49,527 nucleotides of DNA from a virus. Of this stretch, positions 8,851 to 17,561 are shown in pieces. Numbering within the stretch: the first letter of the stretch is position 1; each line of letters starts with the position of its first letter. The notes beneath the pieces were generated by a model. It was given only the letters and a program-made list of their open reading frames with translations. It had not been told where the DNA came from and did not search any database. The position numbers and the translations under genes were made by a program. The stretch spans positions 1-49,527 of IMG/VR virus record IMGVR_UViG_3300013010_002302; one strand, written 5' to 3'.

Positions 8851-9661
8851 TGGTATTTGTGTAGTAGCACAAAATAACTCAACAACAAACTATGTTAAAC
8901 AAGCATATGCATTAGCGTTAAGTATACTTGCAAAATCTCCTAACACAAATATAAGTTTAATTACTAATGATATAGTGCCGTCAATGTATAAAGATGTATT
9001 TGATAAAGTAATTCCTATACCATGGAGTGATATCGCATACGATGATTGGAAGATTGAAAATCGATATAAAGTTTACTATGTGACGCCGTATATTAATACT
9101 ATTGTGTTTGATGTAGATATGTTAGTGTTAGACGATATTAACCCGATATGGAGTAATTTACACAATTTGTCCTTTACTACAAATATTAAAACATATCGTA
9201 ATGAACCTGTTACTACTAGGTATTACCGTAAAGCATTTGATGCAAATAATTTGCCAGAAGTTTATGTAGGCATGTATCAATTTAGTAAAGGCAACGAAGC
9301 ACATAACTTTTTTAAGTTGCTTGATGTTATAATGCAAAACTGGGAAGTATTTTATAAAAAATATGCTCCTAAATCTATGCAAAACTGGAATAGTGTAGAT
9401 CTGAGCGCAGCAATAGCATTAAAATTATTAGACTCGCATACTACTACATTAAATAGTAATAGTATGCTATCTTTTACGCATATGAAGCCTCAAGCACAGC
9501 ACCTTGCCCATATTCCTAGCAAATGGACAGATATATTATCTGTAGACTTTGGCAATGACAATATCTATATTAACGGGTATAAACAGTCGGGTGTACTACA
9601 TTATGTTGAAGATGAATTTTTAACTTCTGACATGCTTACCTGGTTAGAGGAACGAGTATAA
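8843..9661 (+). CDS. Glycosyltransferase-like protein (DVD motif), paralogue of upstream gene
   Basis: 272 residues from the ATG at 8843, chosen because AAGGAG (8830-8835) sits 7 bases before it; a TTG six bases upstream is less likely. The order is ICVVAQNNSTTNYVKQAYAL, then SLITND, then FDVDMLVLDD with D90-V-D92 as the metal-binding pair, as in the preceding protein. The two probably arose by duplication. It overlaps the upstream stop by 8 bases and its own stop overlaps the next start (TAATG). Confidence 0.65.
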   Translation: MSNGICVVAQNNSTTNYVKQAYALALSILAKSPNTNISLITNDIVPSMYKDVFDKVIPIPWSDIAYDDWKIENRYKVYYVTPYINTIVFDVDMLVLDDINPIWSNLHNLSFTTNIKTYRNEPVTTRYYRKAFDANNLPEVYVGMYQFSKGNEAHNFFKLLDVIMQNWEVFYKKYAPKSMQNWNSVDLSAAIALKLLDSHTTTLNSNSMLSFTHMKPQAQHLAHIPSKWTDILSVDFGNDNIYINGYKQSGVLHYVEDEFLTSDMLTWLEERV

Positions 9662-10218
9662 TGTTTTACTTATATTATGATAATGTAGGAAATGTTGCAT
9701 GTGTTACTAATATAATAGATGACTCATTTGGCCCTAATTATATTGATATTAATCTCCAAACGTATGAAGATTTTTCAAATAGCACTAAGCAACTATCTGA
9801 TTATATTGTACTTAAAAGTTCAAAAGTCATAGGCAAGATGCTTCTCCTGTCCCGTGATCTTCACGATCTTGATGGAACAGTACAAGCTTCGGGAATGATT
9901 AGTAAACAGCAAGAGATATCAACTAACTCAGTTGTCTTAACACAAGATACAACTAACGGCACTTGGACAGCTACAAGTACAATGGATGATATAAATTGTG
10001 CTTTATTTGCACAAGGTTATGACCATATCAAAGAATATTATGTAGTTGATAATACAAACAGATTTATATTGTTAGATACGTTTCAAGTTAATTTAAAAAC
10101 TTTAGCGGCATGTAACACCGTTGCAATAAAAGATTATGATAAAGATATATGCAAATCGCAAGTTAGCCTTTTATGCAGATCTCATCATGTAAAACATATA
10201 CATATAGTACAGGAGTAA
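9661..10218 (+). CDS. Hypothetical protein, 185 aa
   Basis: No family recognised. The protein begins MFYLYYDNVGNVACVTNI and has a lysine/serine-rich middle, a polar TTNGTWTATSTMDD segment and a C-terminal DKDICKSQVSLLCRSHH. Five cysteines are scattered without a metal-cluster spacing. No signal peptide or transmembrane helix is seen. Its position between glycosyltransferase-like genes, with one-base overlap upstream and a 3-base gap downstream, suggests an accessory role in the same pathway, which is inference only. Confidence 0.55.
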   Translation: MFYLYYDNVGNVACVTNIIDDSFGPNYIDINLQTYEDFSNSTKQLSDYIVLKSSKVIGKMLLLSRDLHDLDGTVQASGMISKQQEISTNSVVLTQDTTNGTWTATSTMDDINCALFAQGYDHIKEYYVVDNTNRFILLDTFQVNLKTLAACNTVAIKDYDKDICKSQVSLLCRSHHVKHIHIVQE

Positions 10219-10221
10219 TAA

Positions 10222-11133
10222 ATGAAAATTATTGACTATGATATCATCTATTTAAGTTACGATGAACCAAACGCAGAAAAAAACTATGCAGACTTACTTA
10301 CTAAAGCACCTTGGGCAAAGCGTGTACACGGTGTAGAAGGTTCAGATGCAGCACATAAAGCTTGTGCAAGGCTAAGTGAAACAGATCGATTTATTACTGT
10401 TGACGGTGACAATATTGTACGACCTGGCTTTTTAGAACAAGTATTAGATATTCCACAGGGCAGTAATTTAGAATCTAGTGTTATTAGTTGGTGCGGCAAA
10501 AACGAAATTAATGGATTAATGTACGGCAACGGTGGCATCAAATGTTGGCCTAAAGAATATGTGTTGCAGATGAAAACACACGAAAATGCAGATCCAGAGA
10601 ATGTAGCAGCCCAAGTAGACTTTTGCTGGGACTTAAAGTATATTCAACAAAATAGTTGTTACTCAGATGTTCATAATAATGCTACTCCGCAGCAAGCTTG
10701 GCGAGCAGGTTTTCGTGAAGGTGTCAAAATGGCACTTGATAGCGGAGCAAAACCTACTAAAGAACAGTTATTAAAAGGTCATTGGAAAAACTTACACAGA
10801 CTTTGGATTTGGTTAATGATAGGTGCAGACGTAGAAAACGGCAACTGGGCTATATTAGGAGCAAGAGCGGGCCTATATATGACAATGTGTACAAAATGGG
10901 ACTTTGTTCAAGTTAGAGACTTTGAATATCTAAACAACTTATGGACCACTTCCTTTGCAGACATTGAAGACATTGAATACGAAACAGGTATGTATGGCAT
11001 TAAACTTATTAATGAGTTAGACACACCAATTGCAGAAACACCATTTGGTGCTCAACAAAGTAAATTCTTTAAAACAGTATATCAAAATCCTAGTAGAAAT
11101 TCTAGCCAACAGTTTGTAATTGATCCTGAATGA
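10222..11133 (+). CDS. Glycosyltransferase-like protein (DGD motif)
   Basis: 303 residues. YDIIYLSYDEPNAEKNYADL at the N-terminus, then RVHGVEGSDAAHKACA, then the acidic metal-binding motif V-D61-G-D63-N, and NGGIKCWPKEYV further on. The same plan is seen in the gene at 14766 (YDIVFISYQESSADANYAAL, VDADAH, GGIKLFPRLH), so the two are homologues of a phage family different from the pair at 7999/8843. AGGAG (10211-10215) gives a clear start at 10222. It has no membrane segment. The acceptor is unknown. Confidence 0.6.
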   Translation: MKIIDYDIIYLSYDEPNAEKNYADLLTKAPWAKRVHGVEGSDAAHKACARLSETDRFITVDGDNIVRPGFLEQVLDIPQGSNLESSVISWCGKNEINGLMYGNGGIKCWPKEYVLQMKTHENADPENVAAQVDFCWDLKYIQQNSCYSDVHNNATPQQAWRAGFREGVKMALDSGAKPTKEQLLKGHWKNLHRLWIWLMIGADVENGNWAILGARAGLYMTMCTKWDFVQVRDFEYLNNLWTTSFADIEDIEYETGMYGIKLINELDTPIAETPFGAQQSKFFKTVYQNPSRNSSQQFVIDPE

Positions 11134-11146
11134 ATAATTTAAATAA

Positions 11147-12520
11147 ATGAGTAATGAACAAAGTATAAAGTTACTAGAAGAAAAACGAACTGCAATTAAT
11201 AAGGTTAGTTGCAGCTTCTGCACAGCTAAATGGTTGCAAACTACACTATTATTACAAAATGGTTACAATCATAGTTGTCATCATCCTGCTCCTCATAAAA
11301 TACCTCTTGAAGAAATCGAAGCAGATCCATCAGCATTACACAATAGTAAATTTAAAAAAGAACAACGTGCTAAAATGCTCAAAGGTGAACGACCAAGTGA
11401 ATGTGATTATTGTTGGAATATCGAAGATCTAGACACAGCATATTTTAGCGACAGGCATTATAAAACTGCTGATCATTGGGCATGGGATAGATTTGATGAG
11501 ATAGCAAAGTCTGATCCTAATGTAAACGTGTATCCGAGTTATTTAGAAGTTAGTTTTTCAAATGCGTGTAATTTTGCATGCGCATATTGTTCACCTGAAA
11601 TTAGTAGCAAGTGGATGGAAGATATCAAAAAGAATGGTGAGTATCCGACTAAACACGGATCACATAATCTCGATTATCTAAAGTCTAATGGAAAAATGCC
11701 TTATAAAAATAACGAACATAATCCTTATGTAGAAGCATTTTGGAAATGGTTTCCTAATGCATTACCTCATTTAAAGGTATTACGGATAACAGGCGGCGAA
11801 CCTACTATGAGTAAAGACACCTGGAAATTATTAGACTTTATTGATAATAATCCTCAGCCTAATCTTGACATTGCAATTAATACAAATTTATGTGTCCCAG
11901 ACAAATTAATCAACCAACTTATTACTAGTGTTAACAAAATAAAAGATAAAGTTAAAAAAATTGAAATCTACACTAGTTTAGAAAGTACTAGCAGTCAGTC
12001 AGAATATGTACGAGACGGGTTAGACTATACACAGTGGATAGACAATATGCATAAAGTTTTGTCAACTACTGATGTTAATGTAGCAATTATGACAACTATT
12101 AACATCTTAAGTTTGCCAAGTTTTAATAGTTTTATAGAATTAGTAATGGAGTTTCGTATAAAGTACAATAACGGTTTTGAACATAATAGAATACCATTAA
12201 GCGTTAATTATTTACGCTGGCCTCCACATCTTCAATGTACACTATTAGATAACGATGTGCGAACTAAATATGCAGATCAAATAGAAGCTCTATGTATAGG
12301 TTGGTTAAAGTATTATTCAACTGACAAGTATGCTAGATTATACCTAGAAGAATGGGATCAGATACAACGTTTTTGTAATTACTTACGAACAACACCTCCG
12401 GCATTAGTACACCGGACTAGTTTTGTAAGATATATACAAGCATACGACAAACGAAGAAATAAAAAATTTACTACTACATTTCCGAAATATGCACATTTAT
12501 TAAAGGACTGGAATGCCTGA
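11147..12520 (+). CDS. Radical SAM protein with N-terminal cysteine (twitch-like) module
   Basis: 457 residues. The N-terminal module has F-C25, S-C44-HHP and C86-DY-C89, positioned to hold an auxiliary iron-sulfur cluster as in twitch-type enzymes. The radical SAM signature is C141-NFA-C145-AY-C148 and the SAM-binding GGEP is at 216-219. The C-terminal third is helical, with the motif YDKRRNKKFTTTFPK. Radical SAM enzymes cleave S-adenosylmethionine to start radical chemistry; twitch and SPASM relatives often modify peptides or small carbon-skeleton substrates. There is no clear ribosome-binding site. The gene is a tandem paralogue of the next one, sharing the HHP motif in place of the usual CC. 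Confidence 0.85.
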   Translation: MSNEQSIKLLEEKRTAINKVSCSFCTAKWLQTTLLLQNGYNHSCHHPAPHKIPLEEIEADPSALHNSKFKKEQRAKMLKGERPSECDYCWNIEDLDTAYFSDRHYKTADHWAWDRFDEIAKSDPNVNVYPSYLEVSFSNACNFACAYCSPEISSKWMEDIKKNGEYPTKHGSHNLDYLKSNGKMPYKNNEHNPYVEAFWKWFPNALPHLKVLRITGGEPTMSKDTWKLLDFIDNNPQPNLDIAINTNLCVPDKLINQLITSVNKIKDKVKKIEIYTSLESTSSQSEYVRDGLDYTQWIDNMHKVLSTTDVNVAIMTTINILSLPSFNSFIELVMEFRIKYNNGFEHNRIPLSVNYLRWPPHLQCTLLDNDVRTKYADQIEALCIGWLKYYSTDKYARLYLEEWDQIQRFCNYLRTTPPALVHRTSFVRYIQAYDKRRNKKFTTTFPKYAHLLKDWNA

Positions 12521-13955
12521 TTATAAAATGAAAGACGAAACTTTGCAGCAATACCGCAACAGAGTTTTAGATTCAAAAAGTAAAAGTTTTTGCGGAGCAA
12601 AGTGGTATAATGCTACTACTTGGTTAGGAAGTGGAACAACGACTAGTTGTCATCACCCTCCTGCACATAAGATTCCTTTAAAAGAAATTAAAGACGATTA
12701 TACTGCTATTCACAATACTAAGCACAAGAAAGAAATGCGTCGCCAGATGCAAACTGGTGAACGTCCTGCAGAGTGCGAATATTGTTGGAAAATGGAAGAC
12801 ATGAATACAGATGCTGTTAGTGATCGAACTTTTAAAAGCGTCATTTATTCTGACAAAGAATTGCAACGAGCATACGATTTAGATCACCATTCTAATGTTA
12901 ATTTAAAAACGTTTGAAATTGCATTTGATAGAACATGCAACTTAGCATGTAGTTATTGTAATGCAAGTTTTAGTACAACATGGGCTAAAGATATTAAGAA
13001 AAATGGTGAATACACTAATTTAGTAAGTGACGGTGCTGGAGCATTCCAACAAAATGGTGATTGGACTCAGCCTTATAACAACGATGAAGACAATCCGTAT
13101 ATTCAAGCGTTCTGGAAATGGTGGAACAACGGCTTGTCAGATAGCTTAGAAGAGCTACGGATAACAGGCGGTGAACCTTTGATGAGCGCAAATACTTGGA
13201 AATTATTTGATTGGTTTAATGCACAAGAAAGTAACATGCGTTTTGCAATTAATAGTAATCTTATTGCAAAGTCTGAAATTATTAACAAACTAATTGACAA
13301 AAGTAAAAATATAAAAAACTTTGAATTATATACTAGCTGCGAAGCAACTGACGCACAAGCAGAGTATATTCGAGACGGACTAGACTATAATCAATGGAAG
13401 CATAATCTTACTAGAATATTAACAGAAACAACTGCAAGTGTTAACATAATGATGACAATTAATAGTTTATGTTTATTTACTATTACAGATTTTTTAGATG
13501 AAATTGCAGAATTAAAAAAACTTTCAAAAAATAATCGTCTTAAAGTAAGTTTAAATTTATTACGATTTCCTAGTTTTCAAAGTCCGCTAGCATTGCCTAC
13601 TCACATCAAATCTCATTTACATACACAAATTAGTAATTGGTATGCTACACAAACTATATGGGATGAGTACGAGAGTGCAAGTATTGAACGCTTAATTGAT
13701 TATCTTGTTACAGTAGATGCTCCACACCGTAGAACAAGTAATCCAGTTACACTATGGCGTGACTTTAAAACATTTTATGCACAATATGATGTTCGTAGAA
13801 ATAAAAACATAAATGTGTTTCCTAAGATACTAACAGATTGGGTAGAAAGTATTCCAGATACTGATGCAAGTATTACAGAACTTGCAGAAAAAGAAGGATG
13901 GGTATTAACTCCTGATCCTAAAAATATTGACAAAGAACTAGCGACATATGAATAA
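12513..13955 (+). CDS. Radical SAM protein with N-terminal cysteine module, tandem paralogue
   Basis: 480 residues. It has the same plan as the gene before it: SFCGAKW, TSCHHPP and AECEYCW at the N-terminus, C142-NLA-C146-SY-C149, GGEP at 219-222, and a C-terminal YDVRRNKNINVFPK. Block-by-block similarity indicates duplication followed by divergence. The start ATG at 12513 has AAGGA (12503-12507) upstream and overlaps the preceding stop by 8 bases. The extra C-terminal tail (after VFPKILTDWV) is acidic and absent from the paralogue. Confidence 0.85.
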   Translation: MPDYKMKDETLQQYRNRVLDSKSKSFCGAKWYNATTWLGSGTTTSCHHPPAHKIPLKEIKDDYTAIHNTKHKKEMRRQMQTGERPAECEYCWKMEDMNTDAVSDRTFKSVIYSDKELQRAYDLDHHSNVNLKTFEIAFDRTCNLACSYCNASFSTTWAKDIKKNGEYTNLVSDGAGAFQQNGDWTQPYNNDEDNPYIQAFWKWWNNGLSDSLEELRITGGEPLMSANTWKLFDWFNAQESNMRFAINSNLIAKSEIINKLIDKSKNIKNFELYTSCEATDAQAEYIRDGLDYNQWKHNLTRILTETTASVNIMMTINSLCLFTITDFLDEIAELKKLSKNNRLKVSLNLLRFPSFQSPLALPTHIKSHLHTQISNWYATQTIWDEYESASIERLIDYLVTVDAPHRRTSNPVTLWRDFKTFYAQYDVRRNKNINVFPKILTDWVESIPDTDASITELAEKEGWVLTPDPKNIDKELATYE

Positions 13956-14754
13956 ATATTCTCAAATACAATCATCAAAAATAAAAATAGATCAGTTATA
14001 TAAACATAATCACCACATTCACCATTCAAGTATGCTGTTAAACCGTGTAGGCGAATCATACTCAACACCGCACCTTTATAATGAGCCAGAGATTGATTAT
14101 AAAAAAGATCCGTGGGAGTATCATATTAACAAACACGGGTTTCGTGGCGGTGAATGGACATTTGAAAAGTCCCCTGCATTTTTTGGATGTAGTTGTACTT
14201 TTGGCATTGGTGTTAACACTCCAGCTTCTGAATTACTTGCAAAAAGATTAAATATACCAAATATTCCTAATCTAGGTATGCCAGGGTCTTCAATAGCAAA
14301 TATAATAAAGGTATTTACTTCCTTTATTAGACTTTATCCTGTTAGTGATGCATTCATAATACTTCCGCCTCCTGGCAGGGTATTTCTTCCAGAGTATGAT
14401 ACACATTCTGAGAGATGGCACTATGATACTGTCCTTGTAAATCATTACGGGACAATAAATAAAAAACGGCATAAACAGATATTTAGTGTGTTTACAGAAG
14501 ACGTTTCGGCGTGTTATGCTACAGATTATATTGATTGGGCGAATGTAGTAGCAAAGCAGTATGGAACAACTATACACTGGATGTCTTGGGATGAGCATAC
14601 TTTTAACGACTATTTACTTAATGTTACTGACAATCCAACTTTATGGAATCTGCCCAAGCCACCGGCTAGAGACAGAGCACATCCTGGTGTTGCTGCCCAT
14701 AATTGGCTTGCAAATGCGTGCTATAAATTAATTGACAATAGCAGTAATAGGTAG
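13948..14754 (+). CDS. SGNH/GDSL hydrolase-like protein
   Basis: 268 residues. FFGCS-CTFG carries the candidate nucleophile Ser82; NLGMPGSS supplies the Gly/Asn oxyanion blocks; D242-RA-H245-PG with VAAHNWLA is the C-terminal Asp/His pair. These are the four SGNH blocks in order. An N-terminal extension of about 75 residues (HGFRGGEWTF at its end) precedes the catalytic core, as in the protein at 35176. Such enzymes remove or transfer acyl groups, for example on glycans. It overlaps the radical SAM gene before it by 8 bases. Confidence 0.72.
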   Translation: MNKYSQIQSSKIKIDQLYKHNHHIHHSSMLLNRVGESYSTPHLYNEPEIDYKKDPWEYHINKHGFRGGEWTFEKSPAFFGCSCTFGIGVNTPASELLAKRLNIPNIPNLGMPGSSIANIIKVFTSFIRLYPVSDAFIILPPPGRVFLPEYDTHSERWHYDTVLVNHYGTINKKRHKQIFSVFTEDVSACYATDYIDWANVVAKQYGTTIHWMSWDEHTFNDYLLNVTDNPTLWNLPKPPARDRAHPGVAAHNWLANACYKLIDNSSNR

Positions 14755-14760
14755 TATAAT
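14732..14760 (+). promoter_or_regulatory. Perfect-consensus sigma70-type promoter, TTGACA-N17-TATAAT
   Basis: TTGACA (14732-14737) and TATAAT (14755-14760) are separated by exactly 17 bases. The -35 box lies inside the 3' end of the SGNH gene. Transcription should start about 14766-14767, at the A of the next start codon (ATG 14766), so the mRNA would have essentially no leader. Confidence 0.8.
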
Positions 14761-14765
14761 AAGTT

Positions 14766-15446
14766 ATGTATGATATTGTATTCATAAGTTACCAAGAATC
14801 TAGTGCAGATGCTAATTACGCTGCACTAAAAGAACGCTTTCCTATTGCTACCCGTGTGCATGGAGTTAAAGGAATACATCAAGCACACATTCAAGCAGCC
14901 AAACAAGCATTTACTCCTATGATATGGATAGTTGATGCAGATGCACATATTGCAGATGACTTTGACTTTAGTTATATTCCTAACCGCAACAATAGAGATG
15001 CAGTACATGTATGGCGTAGTTGTAACCCTATTAATGATTTAGAATATGGATACGGCGGAATAAAATTATTTCCAAGACTGCATACTATTAATATGGACAC
15101 ATCTATGCCAGACATGACTACAAGTATTAGCGACAAATTTGTTGCTGTAAAAAAAGTGTCAAACATCACAGCGTTTAACACAGGAGAATTTGAAACTTGG
15201 AAAAGTGCATTTAGAGAATGTTGTAAGTTAAGTTCAAAAGTAATTGGCAGACAAAAAGACGATGAAACTAACAAACGACTACACACCTGGTGCACAGTAG
15301 GCGCCGACAGAGCTTACGGAACTTATGCTATTGCAGGCGCAAAAGCCGGTGCTGCATACGGAACTCGTAACCAAGGCAACATAGATGCACTTAAAATGAT
15401 CAACAACTTTGAATGGTTAAAGGAAAAATTTGATGAAAACATATGA
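14766..15446 (+). CDS. Glycosyltransferase-like protein (DAD motif), probably leaderless
   Basis: 226 residues, a shorter homologue of the protein at 10222: YDIVFISYQESSADANYAAL, RVHGVKGIHQAH, acidic motif V-D57-A-D59, YGGIKLFPRLH. Alignment of the first residues with that homologue supports the ATG at 14766, even though there is no ribosome-binding site and the -10 box ends six bases upstream. It contains TWCTVGADRAYGTYAIAGAK, parallel to the LMIGADVENGNWAILGARAG of the homologue. The acceptor is unknown. Confidence 0.6.
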   Translation: MYDIVFISYQESSADANYAALKERFPIATRVHGVKGIHQAHIQAAKQAFTPMIWIVDADAHIADDFDFSYIPNRNNRDAVHVWRSCNPINDLEYGYGGIKLFPRLHTINMDTSMPDMTTSISDKFVAVKKVSNITAFNTGEFETWKSAFRECCKLSSKVIGRQKDDETNKRLHTWCTVGADRAYGTYAIAGAKAGAAYGTRNQGNIDALKMINNFEWLKEKFDENI

Positions 15447-16644
15447 ACTACTTGATAGATTTGAACTGCTATATCCAACTAAAACAAAGTTAGCAGATTT
15501 GCGTAGAATTTATATTGATCAAGACTTAACAAGTATTTTTAGACTAATGCCAGATGAATACGAAGAATTGCGTAAAGCAGTAGTTGAACAAAACCTACAC
15601 AGTATTTTTAGGTTAACTAATGGCGATGAAGAATTGCGTAAAGCAGTATTAGAACAAAACCTACACAGTATTTTTAGATTAGTCGATGGCGAAGTTAATG
15701 GAGAACTTGAAGAATTGCGTAAAGCAGTATTAGAACAGAACTTACATAGTATTTTTAGACTATTGCCGGATGAACATGAAGAATTGCGTAAAGCAGTATT
15801 AGAACAGAACTTACATAGTATTTTTAGACTATTGCCGGATGAACATGAAGAATTGCGTAAAGCAATAGTTGAACAAAACCTACACAGTATTTTTAGATTA
15901 GTTGATGACGAAGATTTGCGAAAACTTGTATTAGAAGATAATATTTGGAAACTTTGGCCTATACTTGACCGCTATGTTGACACACAGTTTGTTGCAGCAT
16001 TTAAAAACTTCTTCGTCAATGAAACTAAAATTTGGGACGATTGTTTTAGTCGAGGACAAATAAAAAGTAAATTATGGATTATCAAAGAGCTTACAAAATT
16101 AAATTTAGATTTAGGTACAGTTTTCTTGTGTGCAGGATGGTATGCTACCCTTGCTACTATGCTATTTGAAAGCAAAATTAAAGTTAGTAAGATCCGTAGT
16201 TTTGATAACGATCCATCTTGCGCTAAAATTGCTGAAGTATTTAATAAACCTTGGGTTGAAGATGCTTGGCGTTTCAAGGCAAGTACAGTTGACATTATGG
16301 ATTTTGAGTGGACAGATGTTCCTGCACCAAGTGACGGAACACTGGGAAATTTCTATTATATGACATCTGGGACAGACAAGCCTATACAAATGAAAGACAA
16401 CCCTGACACTATTATAAACACAAGTTGCGAACACATTGCTAATTTTGATGAATGGTATAATAATATACCCGACGGCAAACTAGTTATTTTACAAAGCAAT
16501 GATTATTTTGAAATAGAAGAACATGTGAACTGTCATAAAAGCATTTCTCAGTTTAGTAAAAGCACACCGATGAATGAAACACTTTTTGAAGGCGAGCTTT
16601 TTTTACCAGATTATACGAGGTTTATGAAAATTGGATATAAGTAA
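15433..16644 (+). CDS. SAM-methyltransferase-like protein with seven N-terminal tandem repeats
   Basis: 403 residues from the ATG at 15433, chosen for AAAGGA (15419-15424); a TTG three bases earlier is less likely. Residues about 22-178 are seven copies of a unit of about 23 residues whose core is ELRKAVLEQNLHSIFRL, helical by appearance. Residues about 225-403 look like a Rossmann-type methyltransferase: VFLCAGW (230-236) at the motif I position, SFDNDP (256-261) as the acidic motif II, then INTSCEH and VILQSND. Classic GxGxG is missing, so activity is uncertain. It overlaps the upstream stop by 14 bases and the downstream gene starts inside its 3' end. Confidence 0.6.
   Translation: MKTYELLDRFELLYPTKTKLADLRRIYIDQDLTSIFRLMPDEYEELRKAVVEQNLHSIFRLTNGDEELRKAVLEQNLHSIFRLVDGEVNGELEELRKAVLEQNLHSIFRLLPDEHEELRKAVLEQNLHSIFRLLPDEHEELRKAIVEQNLHSIFRLVDDEDLRKLVLEDNIWKLWPILDRYVDTQFVAAFKNFFVNETKIWDDCFSRGQIKSKLWIIKELTKLNLDLGTVFLCAGWYATLATMLFESKIKVSKIRSFDNDPSCAKIAEVFNKPWVEDAWRFKASTVDIMDFEWTDVPAPSDGTLGNFYYMTSGTDKPIQMKDNPDTIINTSCEHIANFDEWYNNIPDGKLVILQSNDYFEIEEHVNCHKSISQFSKSTPMNETLFEGELFLPDYTRFMKIGYK
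15496..15966 (+). repeat. Coding tandem repeats, seven units of about 69 bases
   Basis: Seven in-frame units encode the D/ELRKxVxEQNLHSIFRL repeat. Most units are 66-81 bases with variable linkers (LPDEHE, TNGDE, VDGEVNGELE). The first (DLRRIYIDQDLTSIFRL) and last (DLRKLVLEDNIWKLWPIL) are the most divergent, as expected if the array grew from the middle. Confidence 0.9.
15709..15846 (+). repeat. Perfect 69-base tandem duplication inside the repeat array
   Basis: 15709-15777 and 15778-15846 are identical at every base, and the match continues 18 bases into the next unit. Other units differ at synonymous and non-synonymous sites. Exact identity points to a very recent duplication by slippage or recombination, so copy number may vary between related phages. 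Confidence 0.92.
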
Positions 16645-16855
16645 TTTTACAATTCGGCAACTACAAACCGAAAGTGCTAGAGCACTTGCTACAATACAAG
16701 CTACTAACAATAATATACATCAGTTTAATAAACAAGCACATCATAATAGCCATAAATGGTATGCTGCTGTAATTGAATGGTATATAGAACAGTACGGTGA
16801 CTTGCCTAGCAAAGCAGGACCTGGTAAGGATATAAAGTTGGTAGTTAATGACTAA
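16631..16855 (+). CDS. Small hypothetical helical protein, 74 aa, TTG start
   Basis: The frame has no internal Met and must begin at the TTG at 16631, which has GAGG (16617-16620) 10 bases upstream. The protein is mostly helical: residues 7-60 are rich in Gln, Asn, His and Ala, with a WYAAVIEWYIEQYGDLP stretch. It overlaps the gene before it by 14 bases and the gene after it by 8, which argues that it is translated. Unknown function; a small partner protein of the flanking enzymes is possible. Confidence 0.5.
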   Translation: MDISNFTIRQLQTESARALATIQATNNNIHQFNKQAHHNSHKWYAAVIEWYIEQYGDLPSKAGPGKDIKLVVND

Positions 16856-17561
16856 AACAATTTTTGTAGTAGGATGTAGTTATAGCCATCATGACATTTA
16901 TGTTAGGCCTAAACAAACCTGGCCAAGTCTATTACAAGATGATTTAAAATGTAAAATAATAAATTGTAGTGTACCTGGAAATAGTAATTTAAGCTATTTT
17001 TATAGGTTAAAGGAACTTGAATATCAATTTGGAAAACCAGATAAAGTTATTGTACAGCTTACAAGTCCTCACAGAGTATTTTTGCATCGAAAAAATGTTC
17101 CTATATGTGATATAACTAAACGCAAAGGTAAAGATTACTATTACGATATTCACAAAGAAGGCTTTCGAGATGCAGGAATATCAATAACACCTGGCAGCAT
17201 AACTCGACAATCATTTATTAAGGGTGTAAACAAACAATATAATATCAAACGAAGAGAACTAGTAACGCTTTTTCGCTCTTTTACTTCTGATGATACTGCA
17301 CACTGGCTCAGTTTAAAAGAAATGATATTAATTGATTCGTATTTTAAAGATGTGATTTTCTTTTCTTGGAACATGGAGTATGGTTACATTACTACTGACA
17401 AGCCTTGGGCAAACGAATGTCATATTAATTATATAGGATCTATTAAAGATATGATTTCTGCTGAAGAATTTAATAACTATTCGCATATCCCGGAGCATGA
17501 TGATCATTTTAATGTAGATGGTCACTATGCAGTAAAAGAATTGATAAAACTGTATGTATAG
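16848..17561 (+). CDS. SGNH hydrolase-like protein
   Basis: 237 residues. VGCS-YSHH with Ser11 near the N-terminus, NCSVPGNSN as the second block, VIVQLTSPHR as the strand before the third, and D218-D-H220-FNVDGHYAV as the C-terminal acid/His block. It has no N-terminal extension. The core looks most like the proteins at 24167 and 26284 (short type). It overlaps the radical SAM gene that follows by 8 bases. The enzymatic call is by motif only; the Asp spacing (DDH rather than DxxH) is atypical. Confidence 0.65.
   Translation: MTKTIFVVGCSYSHHDIYVRPKQTWPSLLQDDLKCKIINCSVPGNSNLSYFYRLKELEYQFGKPDKVIVQLTSPHRVFLHRKNVPICDITKRKGKDYYYDIHKEGFRDAGISITPGSITRQSFIKGVNKQYNIKRRELVTLFRSFTSDDTAHWLSLKEMILIDSYFKDVIFFSWNMEYGYITTDKPWANECHINYIGSIKDMISAEEFNNYSHIPEHDDHFNVDGHYAVKELIKLYV

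Noticed and set aside
15496-15966. Repeat array as CRISPR or noncoding repeat
   Set aside because: Units are adjacent without spacers, in frame and multiples of three bases; they encode a protein repeat.
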